Position numbers and translations under genes: made by a program. A stretch of 17,211 bases of DNA from Mycocentrospora acerina (lineage: Eukaryota > Ascomycota > Dothideomycetes > Pleosporales): contig JAKUHH010000199.1 in the NCBI GenBank assembly GCA_022701365.1, forward strand, positions 1 through 17,211, written 5' to 3'. This document shows positions 1 through 10,340 of the stretch, in pieces. The notes below the pieces were generated by a model that saw nothing but the letters and a program-made list of their open reading frames with translations, was not told where the DNA came from and ran no database searches. Within the stretch, counting starts at the first letter, position 1. Each line of letters opens with the position of its first letter.

Positions 1-835
1 ACATTTTAAGACGCGCTGGTTTACAGGCAACAGAGGACTAATGTGCTGTCAATATACAAGGAGATGTGTCTTTTCTGTAGTTTTTAGTATTAAAGAGTCT
101 GCTGTAGGCCTTGTTGTACATCTACAGCTTTTATATTAGAAATTTCAGAATCATAATATTATAATACTATTCTTTAATTAATTTTAGACTACTCTAGTAA
201 TATAGTTACCTAGACGCGACTCTTTGCTGCTACTAATAAACCACTCTAACTTGTCTAAGAAAATTGTTAGGTCTCTAGTAAAGAGTTAAATCACTTTGCT
301 TAAAACTATTAATATTATTATTTTTTATGTGACTAAAAGTTGTATTAACTGCGTTCTACTGTGTGCTATGTTTTTGCGTAAATTTATATATTTGTCATTT
401 ACATCATTTTAATCAAAATTAAAAGGGTAAAACTTTATAAAAGATAAAACTAAAGTAAAGCGTCCTATATAAAGTGCAAATCTCTATTAGATTTTTAAAG
501 CTTAACTTCATCCTGTTAGGCTAGTACTAGAGGAGTCCTTCACGTGACAATAGTACATATTGGTAACTCGTCTTTGTGGAGAGCATTAGATTACTATATT
601 AACTTACTTATATTAAGCATTTCAGAACACCACTTTATCTTAATGTGCTAAAAAGACTTAAAGTAGATGTATTCTTTTCTAAAGTAGATTATAAGCCTAT
701 TATACTGTCCTTAGAAACTGTCTTTGTTGCAATACAACTTCTAGAACACTTTAGACTATTAGTTTACTTCATTAAAATTAGCTATTACAAATTTCTCTTC
801 TTTTAAAAGTGTTTTTATAATTTTAGTCATACAAG
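1..835. other. AT-rich stretch with no recognised gene
   Basis: All frames are heavily interrupted and I recognise no protein motif, RNA gene or terminal repeat. Some TCA, CCA, TGA and TGG trinucleotides survive here, unlike in the large retroelement, so this stretch has been mutated less or differently. It could be old, decayed repeat DNA. The last five bases (831-835, ACAAG) are the likely target-site copy of the solo LTR that follows. Confidence 0.5.
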
Positions 836-1131
836 TGTAACAACGCAGGTAAGAAAATAGTCATTTAAATAGGGTATAAGTTCATCACAAGGCTTATAGG
901 AGTGCTAGGACAAGAAGGTACACTACAAATACCTGCGTCTACACCTATAGGTCTTGTACAAAAGATATAGAAAAAGTACCCTACATAACTATGCTTACTA
1001 TACCCTTATGTACTCTAGCCAAGGGATGTATTAAGGTAGGTGTTAGATAGGTGCTAGCCACAGCTTAGTAGTTAACAGTAATTGTCTTAGTTAACTAATA
1101 TTCAAGGGAGTGTCACGATGTGCTAGTTACA
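836..1131 (-). repeat. Solo LTR related to the LTRs of the 3668-11097 chromovirus, reverse orientation
   Basis: The stretch starts TGTAACAACGCAGG and ends GTTACA, giving the TGTAAC/GTTACA inverted ends of the large element's LTR. Several blocks match the reverse complement of that LTR in the same order: CGCAGG near the start, a block around TATAGGAGTGCTAGGAC, CACCTATAGGTCTT followed by TACAAAAG and ATAGAAAAA, and TTAGATAGGTG. Its length (296 bp) is close to the 288 bp of those LTRs. Flanks are ACAAG (831-835) and ACAGG (1132-1136), a 5-bp duplication with one transition. No gag or pol adjoins it, so it fits a solo LTR left by recombination between two LTRs. It keeps TCA, CCA and TG-containing sites, so RIP has touched it little, as expected for an isolated repeat below the length that normally triggers RIP. 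Between the shared blocks it differs clearly, so it is a relative and not a recent copy. Confidence 0.82.
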
Positions 1132-2600
1132 ACAGGCAAGTAAGTCGTCCTAATAAATTTTCTACACTATCACACTTATCCTGCAAAATCTCCACCTCTT
1201 CGTGATCTTTTATCCTATGCTAAAGCTAACCTCCTTCTTGCCTCTTGTTCTTTATTAAAGGTATGCTAGAAACTCTACATTTGCTGATTATGCGTATTAT
1301 ATGCCTAAACTAACATCTGATAAATAATGTCCTTAAAGACCTACCTAAAATAATTCTCAGATAAACTAACATTAGCTTAACTGCAAAGAAGGTTAAATTT
1401 TTAACTTAAATTTAGCTTTATCTAATCTATTCTTTTGCCTACTTATAAAGTTGCATGTTATAGAGCAAATAGGTTTCTAGCTACTAGCAGTAAATGATAA
1501 AATTGCTTATTAGAGGTGCATAACTTTGCAAAATGTACAAGATTTTGCAAAATGCTTTTAGATTAAGTATAGATATTCTACAACATTGCAGTTAATAAGG
1601 TTTTTTAATAACAAACTTTTAACTACTTTCTAACTTTAATTTGCTTAGTAAATCTTGCATTAAATTTAAAAAGTTTACTCTAAGAATTAAATTATATCCC
1701 TGTTCTTCTACGCATCTTAATGTGTAATAACAAATCATGTCAACCCTATGTCATAGCTAAAAATCAGTTAGTCACTAAATGTAAAGCTGGTATATAAATA
1801 TACTATGTGCAACAAAATAGAAATTGCATTTAAATTAAACCTAACAGTTTTTGTTACTTCTTTTTAAAAAATCCTTAGTTATTACTTCTGTGAATTTTTA
1901 TACTAGCTCTGTAAATCTTGTAGCCTCCTTCTAAATCTTAGCAATCATAAAAACAACTACAAAGTTATGCAGAATAGTTGTTCTGTACTATTAATAAGGT
2001 ATTTATTGTGTAAAGAATAATATCCTACGTTTTTCTACTACCCTATCTATAAGGAAATAGTTTAACCTAAGGATAAGTATTATCTAATTTTGTGGTATAT
2101 CTAATAATAGATTATGGTACTTTTTTTAGCTTGCATGTTACAGAGGAAGAGAACTATGTCCTAACACTAGCACTCCTAAATACCTCAAAATAGACTCCTG
2201 CCTGACTCAGTTCCCTCTTCTCTTGTCTAAGTTAATGCACGCAGGAGACTAAAAGAAAGTATAGTGTAATGTAAGACAAGATTTTAATTAATTAGCTTAT
2301 TGCTTCATACTATTACATATATTAGCACGTAAGAATCTGGTGCGTATGTTGTACAGTCGCACGTTAAAAGTCTTGTTGCAGCTCTGCTTAGACTACCCTA
2401 CTAAAATTAACTTAGTAAATTTAAAAAACTATAACATAACTAGTTCTATATTAAGTTATGTAATAAAGATAAAAATTAAATATAAAATACTCTTAATATT
2501 TAGTTTAGTAACCTTTAGTAATATCTACTACTTCTAATTACATTAGAATAAAATAAATTAGCATCCTAATTAATATATTAAGTTAAGCTAACTGAGCCTT
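1132..2600. other. AT-rich stretch with no recognised gene
   Basis: I find no protein motif that survives reading through stops on either strand, and no paired terminal repeats. A 65-codon open frame at 2340-2537 (plus) has a Leu/Ile/Lys/Asn/Tyr composition typical of chance frames in AT-rich DNA and is not called as a gene. The sequence TTGCAAAATG occurs twice (around 1526 and 1543), and a short string around 2160-2190 (CTAGCACTCCT) resembles part of the LTR family but is too short to call. Confidence 0.45.
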
Positions 2601-3560
2601 TTTTAAGCCTTTATTAAAATTAATTTAATTCTTTTTAACACTTAAATAACTAATTAAATTTAAGATAAAGCTTAGTAAGAATCTTTTTAATAGCTTACTA
2701 TATATGCTTAATAGAGTTAAGATTAAGAGAATAAAGAAAGATTTTATTGTCTAAATTCTTTAATAATCTAACTACTCTTTTATAACTTTTAATATATAAA
2801 CCTCTTACTAAGCTTATACTAAGAAATAAGTCTCTTGTTAAGAGCCTTATAGTAGCTATTTGCTGTATAACTATTGCATAGTAGTGTGCTATTATTAGCT
2901 ATTAATACTAGAAGACTCTTGCTAATACATCCTCTTAGACTTAATTAAATTACACTTTAGACTATTTAAGCTTACTAACATAAAGTAGCTTTTTTATTAA
3001 CTAATTTATACTTTAATTTCTTATTAGAAGAGTAAAAAAACCTACTTAGTAGAGTATCCTAAGCCTTAAATAATACTATACTTAGTACTAAACCTAAGAG
3101 TTACTTCTTTAAAGTATAAACTCTTCTATTAATTATAGTATTTTTAGTAAAAGTTAGTTATATTTATGTTAATTATAAGTAGCTATTTTACTGTATATTT
3201 CTTTAATCTCTCTACTATAAGTGCTTAGTATTAAGTACTTTTAAAAAATTTAATAGTAGTCTATTTGAGAAGAATAAACTTAGCTTATCTTAAGAACTCT
3301 ATATATTTTAGATTACTTTCTTCCTATCTAAAAAAATAAATGCCTCTTATGATATAATAGAGTGGCTAGGTAGCTAGAATAAGCCTTTATAGTTAAAGAT
3401 ATATCTACATTTTAATTCTTTATTATCTACTTTAGAGTGTGCTGTAATATTTTGAACTAAGCTATAGTTTTACGCGTCTTTGTAATAGCCTTAATAGCTT
3501 TAATTATCTTATTATAAGCGTAATTTAATAACTTATAAATTTGCAAATAATTAGCATAAG
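2600..3560 (-). pseudogene. Probable Tc1/mariner-superfamily transposase remnant (RIP-degraded)
   Basis: A DNA-transposon transposase would catalyse cut-and-paste transposition through a DDE/D active site. On the minus strand, 2730 down to 2692 reads L-N-L-N-S-I-K-H-I-stop-stop, which matches the Tc1/mariner signature (S)PDLNPIEH(V/I)WW once Asp-to-Asn, Glu-to-Lys and Trp-to-stop changes are allowed. Four of these are TGA-to-TAA or TGG-to-TAG/TAA transitions typical of this window. Downstream (2690 to about 2610) the frame continues with a Lys-rich stretch and repeated stops at likely Trp positions, as in the C-terminus of fungal Tc1-like transposases. The more N-terminal part (2730-3560) is AT-rich and nearly free of TCA/CCA/TGA/TGG, so it probably belongs to the same repeat, but I could not place the first two acidic catalytic motifs or find terminal inverted repeats. 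Boundaries are approximate. Confidence 0.5.
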
Positions 3561-3662
3561 TATAATATCTATAAGCTCTTGTATTAGTAGTGTAGAGGTA
3601 GTTAAATTTAGAGCGTATAAATTAGAGTTTGCAAGGGCATAAGGCCTAAGCGAGGCTGCAGG

Positions 3663-3667
3663 TCTAC
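3663..3667. repeat. Left target-site duplication of the chromovirus (TCTAC)
   Basis: TCTAC immediately precedes the TGTAAC start of the 5' LTR and recurs immediately after the 3' LTR at 11098-11102. A 5-bp duplication is usual for Ty3/Gypsy integrases. The perfect match shows that both LTRs belong to one insertion event. Confidence 0.93.
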
Positions 3668-3955
3668 TGTAACGTTCACAACGTCACATCCTATTATTAC
3701 CCCTGAGTTAACCGACACCTATCTAATAGCCACCTGATTCGTACTCGCCTCAGATAGTAACCCTAGGAAGGGATATATAAGGGGGGCAGTCTGTGTAGCT
3801 TTGTAGAGTAGTTTTTCTGTATCCTTTTGTATAAGACCTATAGGTGTAAAGAATAGTATCTTTAGTTTACCCTCTAGTCCTAGCACTCCTATATGCCTAG
3901 TAGTAGACACTTTAGACCCTATTTAGATTACTCTCTTATAACCTGCGTTATTACA
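3668..3955 (+). repeat. 5' LTR of the chromovirus
   Basis: The LTR is 288 bp, TGTAACG to ATTACA, and aligns without gaps to 10810-11097 with 22 differences, all transitions. Its first part (to about 3829) keeps the C/G state at 14 differing sites, including TGA, CCA and TCA trinucleotides. Its last part (from about 3849) carries the T/A state at the other 8. It would supply the promoter of the element: a TATATAAG box lies at 3774-3781. A 63-codon open frame on the minus strand (3719-3910) is a chance frame within the LTR. Confidence 0.95.
3774..3781 (+). promoter_or_regulatory. TATA box of the 5' LTR
   Basis: TATATAAG is followed by a G-run and then a less AT-rich segment. It is conserved unchanged in the 3' LTR at 10916-10923. 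Transcription would be expected to start some 25-40 bases downstream and define the U3/R boundary. The start site itself cannot be seen. Confidence 0.65.
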
Positions 3956-4200
3956 TTATATAGAAAAACTTGTCCTAGCTAGTAACAGCCTCTAAATAAT
4001 ATTACTACTTATTTTATTTAGATTACATCTAAGCCCTATCTAAGTTAGAACTAATTTAGACTATACTATTATATCTAGCATTTTATTATAGCTAGGATCT
4101 CTATAATCTTTTAATAACTAAAGCCTTTAGGTTTAAAACCTCCTAGACTACTGTGTTAGGATTACTTTAGAATAGCTGCGTAGGATTGTGCTAAGGTAGA
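3956..4200 (+). other. Leader between 5' LTR and gag
   Basis: This stretch should hold the primer-binding site and the untranslated leader. The bases right after the LTR (TTATATAGAAAAACTTG) match no tRNA 3' end I recognise, either because RIP changed them or because priming is by another route, such as the self-priming known for Tf1-like elements. No ATG in the gag frame is obvious. ATG followed by A or G would have become ATA under the mutation pattern seen here, so the true gag start is not recoverable by eye. Confidence 0.5.
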
Positions 4201-5500
4201 AACTTAGAGACTATTAAGAACTTAGCAGAATTAGACTTAACTCTAATATCTGCTACTATTACTCTAAGTTTAAAGGAACTAACTTAAAGATTAGTATATA
4301 CTTAAGGCTTAACTTTAAGGGTAACAGCAGAGGTGTTTAATCCTACCTTATCCCCTAATCTAGTAAGAACTAGTGCAGAACCTATACTAGATTTAGACTA
4401 AGGAAAGGAGGACTTAGCTTAATTAGTAGACTAGCTTTATATAGAAATCTAGGAACTACAGTAAGCTATAATTGCCCTAGACTATCTTCTACTTAGCACT
4501 AAATTACCCTTAACTCCCTTAGAATAACCTTAACTTCTAAGGTTCTAGTCTAAGATTTTAATTAATAATACTATATGCATAAAACTATCTAAAAGAACAC
4601 CTACTATTAAAGTCCTTAATAATAGTTGCAACTTAACCTTTTGCTAATAGCAAGCCTTAATCTAGGACTAGTTAGAGATTAATGTAGACTACTATTAGAG
4701 TAAGCGCGCCTGCATAGCATTAGTCTAGGGACATACTTCTAGCCTAGCTAAGGAGCACTTAGAGCCCTAATACCTATCTAATACCCTGTCTAACTGTTTT
4801 AAGATTGCAGAAGATATAATTAACCTACTTAAGTCCTATTTTATTATAAGAAATAAAAGAGCTAAGAGCTAAGCTGCTTTTAATAAACTCTATATAGACA
4901 AGATAGAAACCTTCTTTACCTTTAAAGCACAGTTCCTTAGTGCTGCTATTAGGGGATAAGTACCTAAATTAGAATAGTTTTACTACTTATAGACAAAGAT
5001 TACACTAACTTTGCAGATGCCTAGCCTTAGATTTAAGTAATAATAGAATAACTCCTTTAAGCTTATAGTTAAACACCTAATAGCGTTTAATATAGAACAA
5101 AGGAACTATCCTTTAGTCCTAACTACAAGAAGCATAATCTGTATAATATATAAACTAAGTTAACTTTATTTAGGTCTAATTTAGAGGTCCCTACTAAGAA
5201 TAAACTATAATTTATACTAATAAGTAGACCCCTGTATCTAAATACAACTCTAACCTTTACCTGCCTCTTAGCCTATATCTAAGACTCCTAGTCCTATAAA
5301 GGATCTAACTCTAGGCAATTACTATAACTATAGTAAGCTAGGACACTTTGCAAGTAAGTGTCCTTTACCTTAAGTACAGAAGATTAAGTTTAAACACCCT
5401 AATAAGGACATTAAGGAATTAAGAGAAGACCTTAACTAAGAAGAGGATTAGACAGGAAATAGAGATACTTAAGAGGACCTCCCTTCTTAGGCCTAAACTG
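4201..5500 (+). pseudogene. gag: Gag polyprotein (capsid/nucleocapsid), RIP-inactivated
   Basis: Gag would assemble the virus-like particle and bind the element RNA. Codons starting at positions of the form 3n+1 give a continuous Gag-like protein with many TAG/TAA stops at likely Trp and Gln positions. A charged and hydrophobic helical region runs from about 4561 to 5110, like Gypsy capsid domains with their scattered Trp and Leu. Near the C-terminus, 5320-5361 encodes a CCHC zinc knuckle (C-X2-C-X4-H-X4-C) whose first two Cys have become Tyr (TGY to TAY), with His at 5344 and the last Cys at 5359 intact. A Lys/Glu-rich tail follows. Start and end are approximate. Pol lies in the -1 frame relative to this one, consistent with a frameshifted Gag-Pol, though no slippery site can be singled out. 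Confidence 0.85.
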
Positions 5501-8500
5501 TTATAACCTATTAAACCTTAGTCTCTTAAACTTATTTAGGGGACTACATTTCTTTTCTCCTTCTATTCTTTATACTAAGGGCCTTAGGGTCTAATTACAC
5601 TTCTTAATTAACACTAGTGCTTAAGGTTATCTTTTCTTAAATTTAAAAATTACTACTTCTATTTTATTAGCTCTTTAGACTCCTATCTAAAAGCTACCCT
5701 TTTAAGTTACTGTTAAGGGGTTTTAAGACTAAATCTCTTCTCTAGTAACTTAGTATATCTGTTTGTATCTAATTATTAATAGAAGAAAGATCTATAACTG
5801 CCTATTTGTAATAGTAGATCTTAGCTTATAAGACTGTATTATTAGAATTAAATAGATAAAGCGTTTTAAGCTATAGTTAGATACAGATTACTCCTAGATT
5901 ATCTAGCTATGCTGCTATCCTGCTGTGTATAATCCTGCTCTACTGCTCTTAATAACCTTTAACTAAACAGTTCCTGCTAAAACTATTGCCTTAGATATTA
6001 CATAACAAGACAAGCTATAGGAACAGGAGGACTATTAGGAGAGGCATAGTATAACTACTGCTATTTATAGGATTTAAGAGATGCTTTAACTTCTAAAGAG
6101 TTAGAAGTTCTTGCCTTTTATTACACAGGACCTAACGCTAAAACCTATCTAACCTTTACTAGAACTTGTCCTTACTAAACCTTCTTTTTATATTGCTTTT
6201 ATTTCTGCTAATACTTTCTACTTTAATATAAAATGCTAAGAAAACAAATTCTTTACTACTAGCCTTTACAAAATTAATTAAATTCTAGATAAGAAAAGGC
6301 TAGAAAATAACCTTAATAACGCAACCCTAGTACAGGACTAATTACCCCTCTATTACTACCCCTTCTAAGATGTCTTTAGTAAGACTGCTGCAGAAACCCT
6401 CTTAGACTTTTAACTGTACAACTATAAGATTATACTTACTAAACCTCTACTAAACAGCTATAGCCTGTTGTACAAGTAGAATATAGAAGAGTTAGAAGTA
6501 ACTAAGCGCTATATCTAAGAGAACCTATAAAAAGGTTAGATTAAGTATAGTTAGAGCTCTTTTGTATCTTCTATCTTGTGTATTTAGAAGGCTAACAGGG
6601 ACCTCTAAATTTATGTAGACTATTGTAAACTAAACAACCTTACTTATAAAGATATCTATCTAATTCCTTGCATAGATAAGCTCTTAGCCTGCCCTTTAAA
6701 GGCTAAGATCTTTACTAAGTTTAACATTTATTCTATATTTAACTGCATCTGTATAGATCTAGATTCTGAAGAATACACTACCTTCTAAACCTGTTACAGA
6801 ATGTATAAATATAAGGTACTACTCTTTAGCCTTTGCAATAGCCTTGCAACTTACTAATAATATATAAATAATATATTAATTAATTTCCTAGATAACTTCT
6901 GTATTACTTACCTAGACAACTTCTTAATCTATTTAGAAGACCTTATTACCTATAAATAGCATGTAAAGCAGGTACTAGAAAGACTGTGTACTGCTAGCCT
7001 TTAAGTAGACATTAAGAAGAGCAAGTTTTATATTACGCGTATAAAGTACCTTAGTTACATGTTAACTAATAAAGGTATTAAGGTTAACCTAGAAAAAGTA
7101 GAAGCCTTAAAGAACTAGGAAAGACTAACTACTATTATAGGTATAAAGTCCTTCTTAGGCTTTACTAGTTTCTACTACTAATTTATTGCTAGGTTTTTAT
7201 AGGTTGTAAAACCTCTTATTGCACTACAGAGCCCTACAATACCTTTTATATAGACCTTAGAGTGTAAGGAGGCTTTCTATCTCTTTAAGACTGCCTTTTT
7301 AGTAATACTAACCCTATATTATTTTAAACCTAAGTATAATACCTAGATTAAAACAGACTTGTTAGACAGCGTTGCAGCAGAAGTGTTATCCTAAAAACAC
7401 CCTAATAAGAAATAGTACTTTATAGCCTTTTATAGCAAGGTCTTATTTAGAGCTAAGCTTAATTAGGAAATATATAATAAGGAACTTTTTGCTATTCTCT
7501 AAGCCTTCTTAAAATAGAGGGCTAAACTAACCTCTATTTAGACCTAAGTCCTAGTCCTTTTAGACTACTACGCCCTAGAATACTTTATAACTACTAAGGT
7601 ACTTAATGCTAGACAAGCATAATAGTCTAAAGCCCTAGCCTTTTTTAATTTCTAAATTAAGTATACACTAGGCAAGAATAATAAGAGGGCTAATATCCTT
7701 AGCTAATAAGAACAGGACCTAAGCTAGTTAAAATCTGCCTAAGAAGACACTTAATTATAAGTCCTACTTAGGCCCTATTATCTTTATAGCTAAATTAATA
7801 CTAATCTAGCCTAGACCTACCTCTAAACTTAAGTTTAACAGATAGTGTCTATTAATGCCTTACTAACTAATAGAACCCTTATAGATTTTAACTCTCTAGA
7901 ACTAATAGATGCAGTTCTCTATAAAAACTAGTTAACCTTTAAAGAATAATAAGTAAAGCTGCTAGATAACTATTAGATTGGTAATAGACTCTTGCTCTAC
8001 TAAAACTAACTCTGCTTATCTAGAGATTCTCTCCTATGTACCTAGCTTATTTATAAGGTACATAATTAAATCTCTACTGTATACTCTAGCTCTAAAAAGA
8101 CTTATTAGTTACTAGCTTAACAGTACTATTAGAAAGGTATAAAGGCTAGTTATTAATAGTATGTGCAAAACTGTGTTGCTTATTATAGAGGTTATCTAAG
8201 ACAGTCCTGTCTCTTAGGTTACCTGCACCTGTTACCTATCCCTAAGAGACTAATGCAGCACCTGTGTATTAATTTTAAAGATTTCCTAAAAGATTAGGCT
8301 AGGTATAACTAGATTATAGTAATTATTAATTAATTGTCTAAATAAGCTATTACTATCCTATATTATAAGATAATTAATGCCTAAGGTATAGCAAACTTGT
8401 TTGTTTAATAGGTGTACTATTTTAGACACACCCTAGATATAGTTATATCTAACTACAGTCCCTAATTTGTCTCTAGTTTCTAGTTAGAATTCTGCTAAAT

Positions 8501-9412
8501 TATAGGTGTAAAAGTTAAACTCTCTACTACCTATTATAAGGAAACAGATAGCTAAACAGAGATTATAAATAAATATATTAATTAGAGACTGCAGCCCTTT
8601 GTATCCTTTTACTAAGACAACTAGAGTAACCTCTTACTCTTAATTAACTATGCTTAGATAACTCTCTCTTACAGCACTATTAGGATAGCCTTGTATTAGC
8701 TCCTTTTTAGCAGCAAACTAAAACAGAGTTAGAATTAGGAGAGCCCTATACCCTCTGCTAAATAATTTAATAAGATTAACTACTAAGACGCCCTTATATT
8801 AACAACCTGCATGCACAACGCGTAGCAATAAGCTAAGGACAATATAGAAAAGACCTAAGCCTAAATACAAGCTGTAGTTAATAAGCACTAATAACTAGTA
8901 GATTAGCAAGTTAGAGATATAGTATACTTATCTACTATAAACCTAACTAATATAAGGCCTAGCTAAAAGCTATCTGCATAATAGGAAGGACCCTTTAAAG
9001 TACTAAAGCAAGTTAGCTACTTATATTAGTTAAAGTTACCTCTAGGTTCTCTTATTTATAATATCTTCTTACTAAGTATCCTGTGCAAAGATCCTTAAGA
9101 TCCTTTGCTAAAATAAGAAGTACTAAAACTCTTTAAAAGCCTAATTTATAGTGTAAAAGAGTAAGAGGTAGAAGAGATACTTACTAGCAAAGTGCATTAA
9201 TCTACGCTAAAATATTAAGTTAGCTAAGTTAGATATAACTTAGACTTTATTTAGTATAAAGCCTTAAATTTTATAAGATCCCCCTATAAGTTAAAGGCTT
9301 TCTATAAGAAGTATCTAAAAAAGCTAAGCCTGCTATAGGGACTAAAGAGCTAGTTATAAGCCTAAGAGGATAAAGTAGAAGATATATTATATTTAGAAGA
9401 TAATTAAGTTAG
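5500..9412 (+). pseudogene. pol: Pol polyprotein: protease, reverse transcriptase, RNase H, integrase, chromodomain; RIP-inactivated
   Basis: Pol copies the element RNA into DNA and integrates it. One frame (codons starting at multiples of 3) stays in register from 5604 to beyond 9345. Protease: the LI-D-T-S-A active site at 5604-5621 has Asp mutated to Asn (AAC, 5610). Reverse transcriptase: the YLDD box at 6909-6920 reads Y-L-D-N. RNase H: T-D at 7353-7358, K-E-L at 7479-7487, and Asp at 7563 followed by Tyr where His is expected. Integrase: a zinc-binding region from His 8061 to Cys 8172 with one His and one Cys changed to Tyr; catalytic Asp both changed to Asn (8271 and 8451); Glu kept at 8559 in the T-D-S-stop-T-E string. 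A chromodomain follows at about 9162-9345, with the E-V-E-E-I-L start, a G-Y pair and a W(stop)-Y-K-A string. The N-terminal boundary with gag and the final stop are uncertain. Nearly every stop is explicable as Trp or Gln to TAG/TAA. Confidence 0.94.
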
Positions 9413-9983
9413 GGATTATAATTCCTATTTATAAATATATATGTTACATGTAAGCTAACAGACCTAACTTAGACATAGTTTAGGCGCTACTTATTACTAT
9501 ATCTTTGCTAAACTCTGTTAGCTTGCTCTTGCCTAGAGACCTTACTACATTATTACTACTACTGCCTCTACTAACCTTCCCCCTAACAGCTACTTTACTA
9601 CTACTACCTCTACCCTTCTTTGCTAACGCTGCTGCTATCTCTGCTATCCTTGCTGCTATCTTCTTTATCCTCTTTCCTATCCCCTCTATTACAGCCCTTA
9701 TGCTTACTACTACCCCCTAAATCTCCCCTAACTCTGCCTGCAAGGACTAAACTTCCTTCCTTATTAACTAATAATGTGTAAGTATAACCTCTGCTATAGT
9801 TATGCTAGTAACCTAAGAGTTAGCTACCTGCACATATATTACTAGCTAATAGGCTGCTTTAGCAGCAAGCTCCCTAACTATGTCTATCTCTTTCTTATTA
9901 TTAATGCTGCTATAGACAGAGTTACCCTATAAGTTTAGGGCTTGCTAGAAAGACTTAAACTTAGGTCTAATATATAACAGCAC

Positions 9984-10033
9984 CTATTAAGAAATTAGCA
10001 CTAAAGACTATAAGACAGGATATAGATACTTAC
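9984..10033 (-). other. Spliceosomal intron in the antisense accessory gene
   Basis: Read on the minus strand, the segment begins GTAAGT (10033-10028), has a TGCTAAT branch-point-like sequence (10000-9994) ten bases before the final AG, and ends TTCTTAATAG (9984). It is 50 bp long, a normal size for fungal introns. The exon 1 frame (codon starts 3n+1) and the exon 2 frame (3n+2) differ. Removing these 50 bases joins codon CTA to codon GTG in phase 0 and restores one frame, which supports real splicing and not chance. Confidence 0.72.
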
Positions 10034-10197
10034 TAGATTGCACTTCTTATTCTGCTTTGTGCAATAGCAGCATTTCTTTAACCTTGCTAAATAAAACTTA
10101 AACTTAATAAATTACCTGCAGGCAACAGCCTGTACACACTATATATAGATAACCTAGAAGGCTACTAGGAGGGCACTAAGGGGGATAGGGATTAGCA

Positions 10198-10340
10198 TAG
10201 GGGCAGGTGTAGGTGTAGTTGTAGGTGCAGGTGCTGGTGCTAGTGCAGGTGCTAGTGCTGGTGCTAGTGCTAGTGCTGCTAGTGTTGTTGTTATTGTTGT
10301 TGTTGCTGCTGCTGTTATAGTTATAGTTGTGGTTGTAATT
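10198..10340. repeat. Low-complexity GGTGCT/GTT tract, coding for an Ala/Pro/Thr-rich segment on the minus strand
   Basis: The plus strand runs through short GGTGCA, GGTGCT, AGTGCT and then GTT/GCT units. In the minus-strand gene this gives Thr and Ala runs followed by Ala-Leu and Ala-Pro pairs and Thr-Pro pairs. TG and CA dinucleotides are abundant here, far denser than elsewhere in the element. They sit almost entirely in TGC/GCA and TGT/ACA contexts, the ones that survive mutation in this window. The tract may also have expanded by slippage after RIP. Confidence 0.75.

Noticed and set aside
2153..2190. LTR fragment suggested by CTAGCACTCCT and a few following bases
   Set aside because: The match to the LTR family is only about a dozen bases with no terminal TG/CA structure or target duplication.
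2340..2537. 65-codon plus-strand open frame
   Set aside because: Low-complexity Leu/Ile/Lys/Asn/Tyr composition, no motif, no conserved context; expected by chance in AT-rich DNA.
3719..3910. 63-codon minus-strand open frame
   Set aside because: Lies wholly inside the 5' LTR. The matching part of the 3' LTR differs by scattered transitions with no codon logic, so it is a chance frame.
3956..3975. tRNA primer-binding site after the 5' LTR
   Set aside because: The sequence does not match the 3' end of initiator Met tRNA or another tRNA I can recognise; mutation may have erased it.
9505..9720. 71-codon plus-strand open frame rich in Leu, Pro and Thr
   Set aside because: It is the shadow of exon 2 of the minus-strand accessory gene, whose Ala/Lys/Arg-rich coding gives a Leu/Pro-rich opposite strand. 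No plus-strand motif and no gag or pol continuity.
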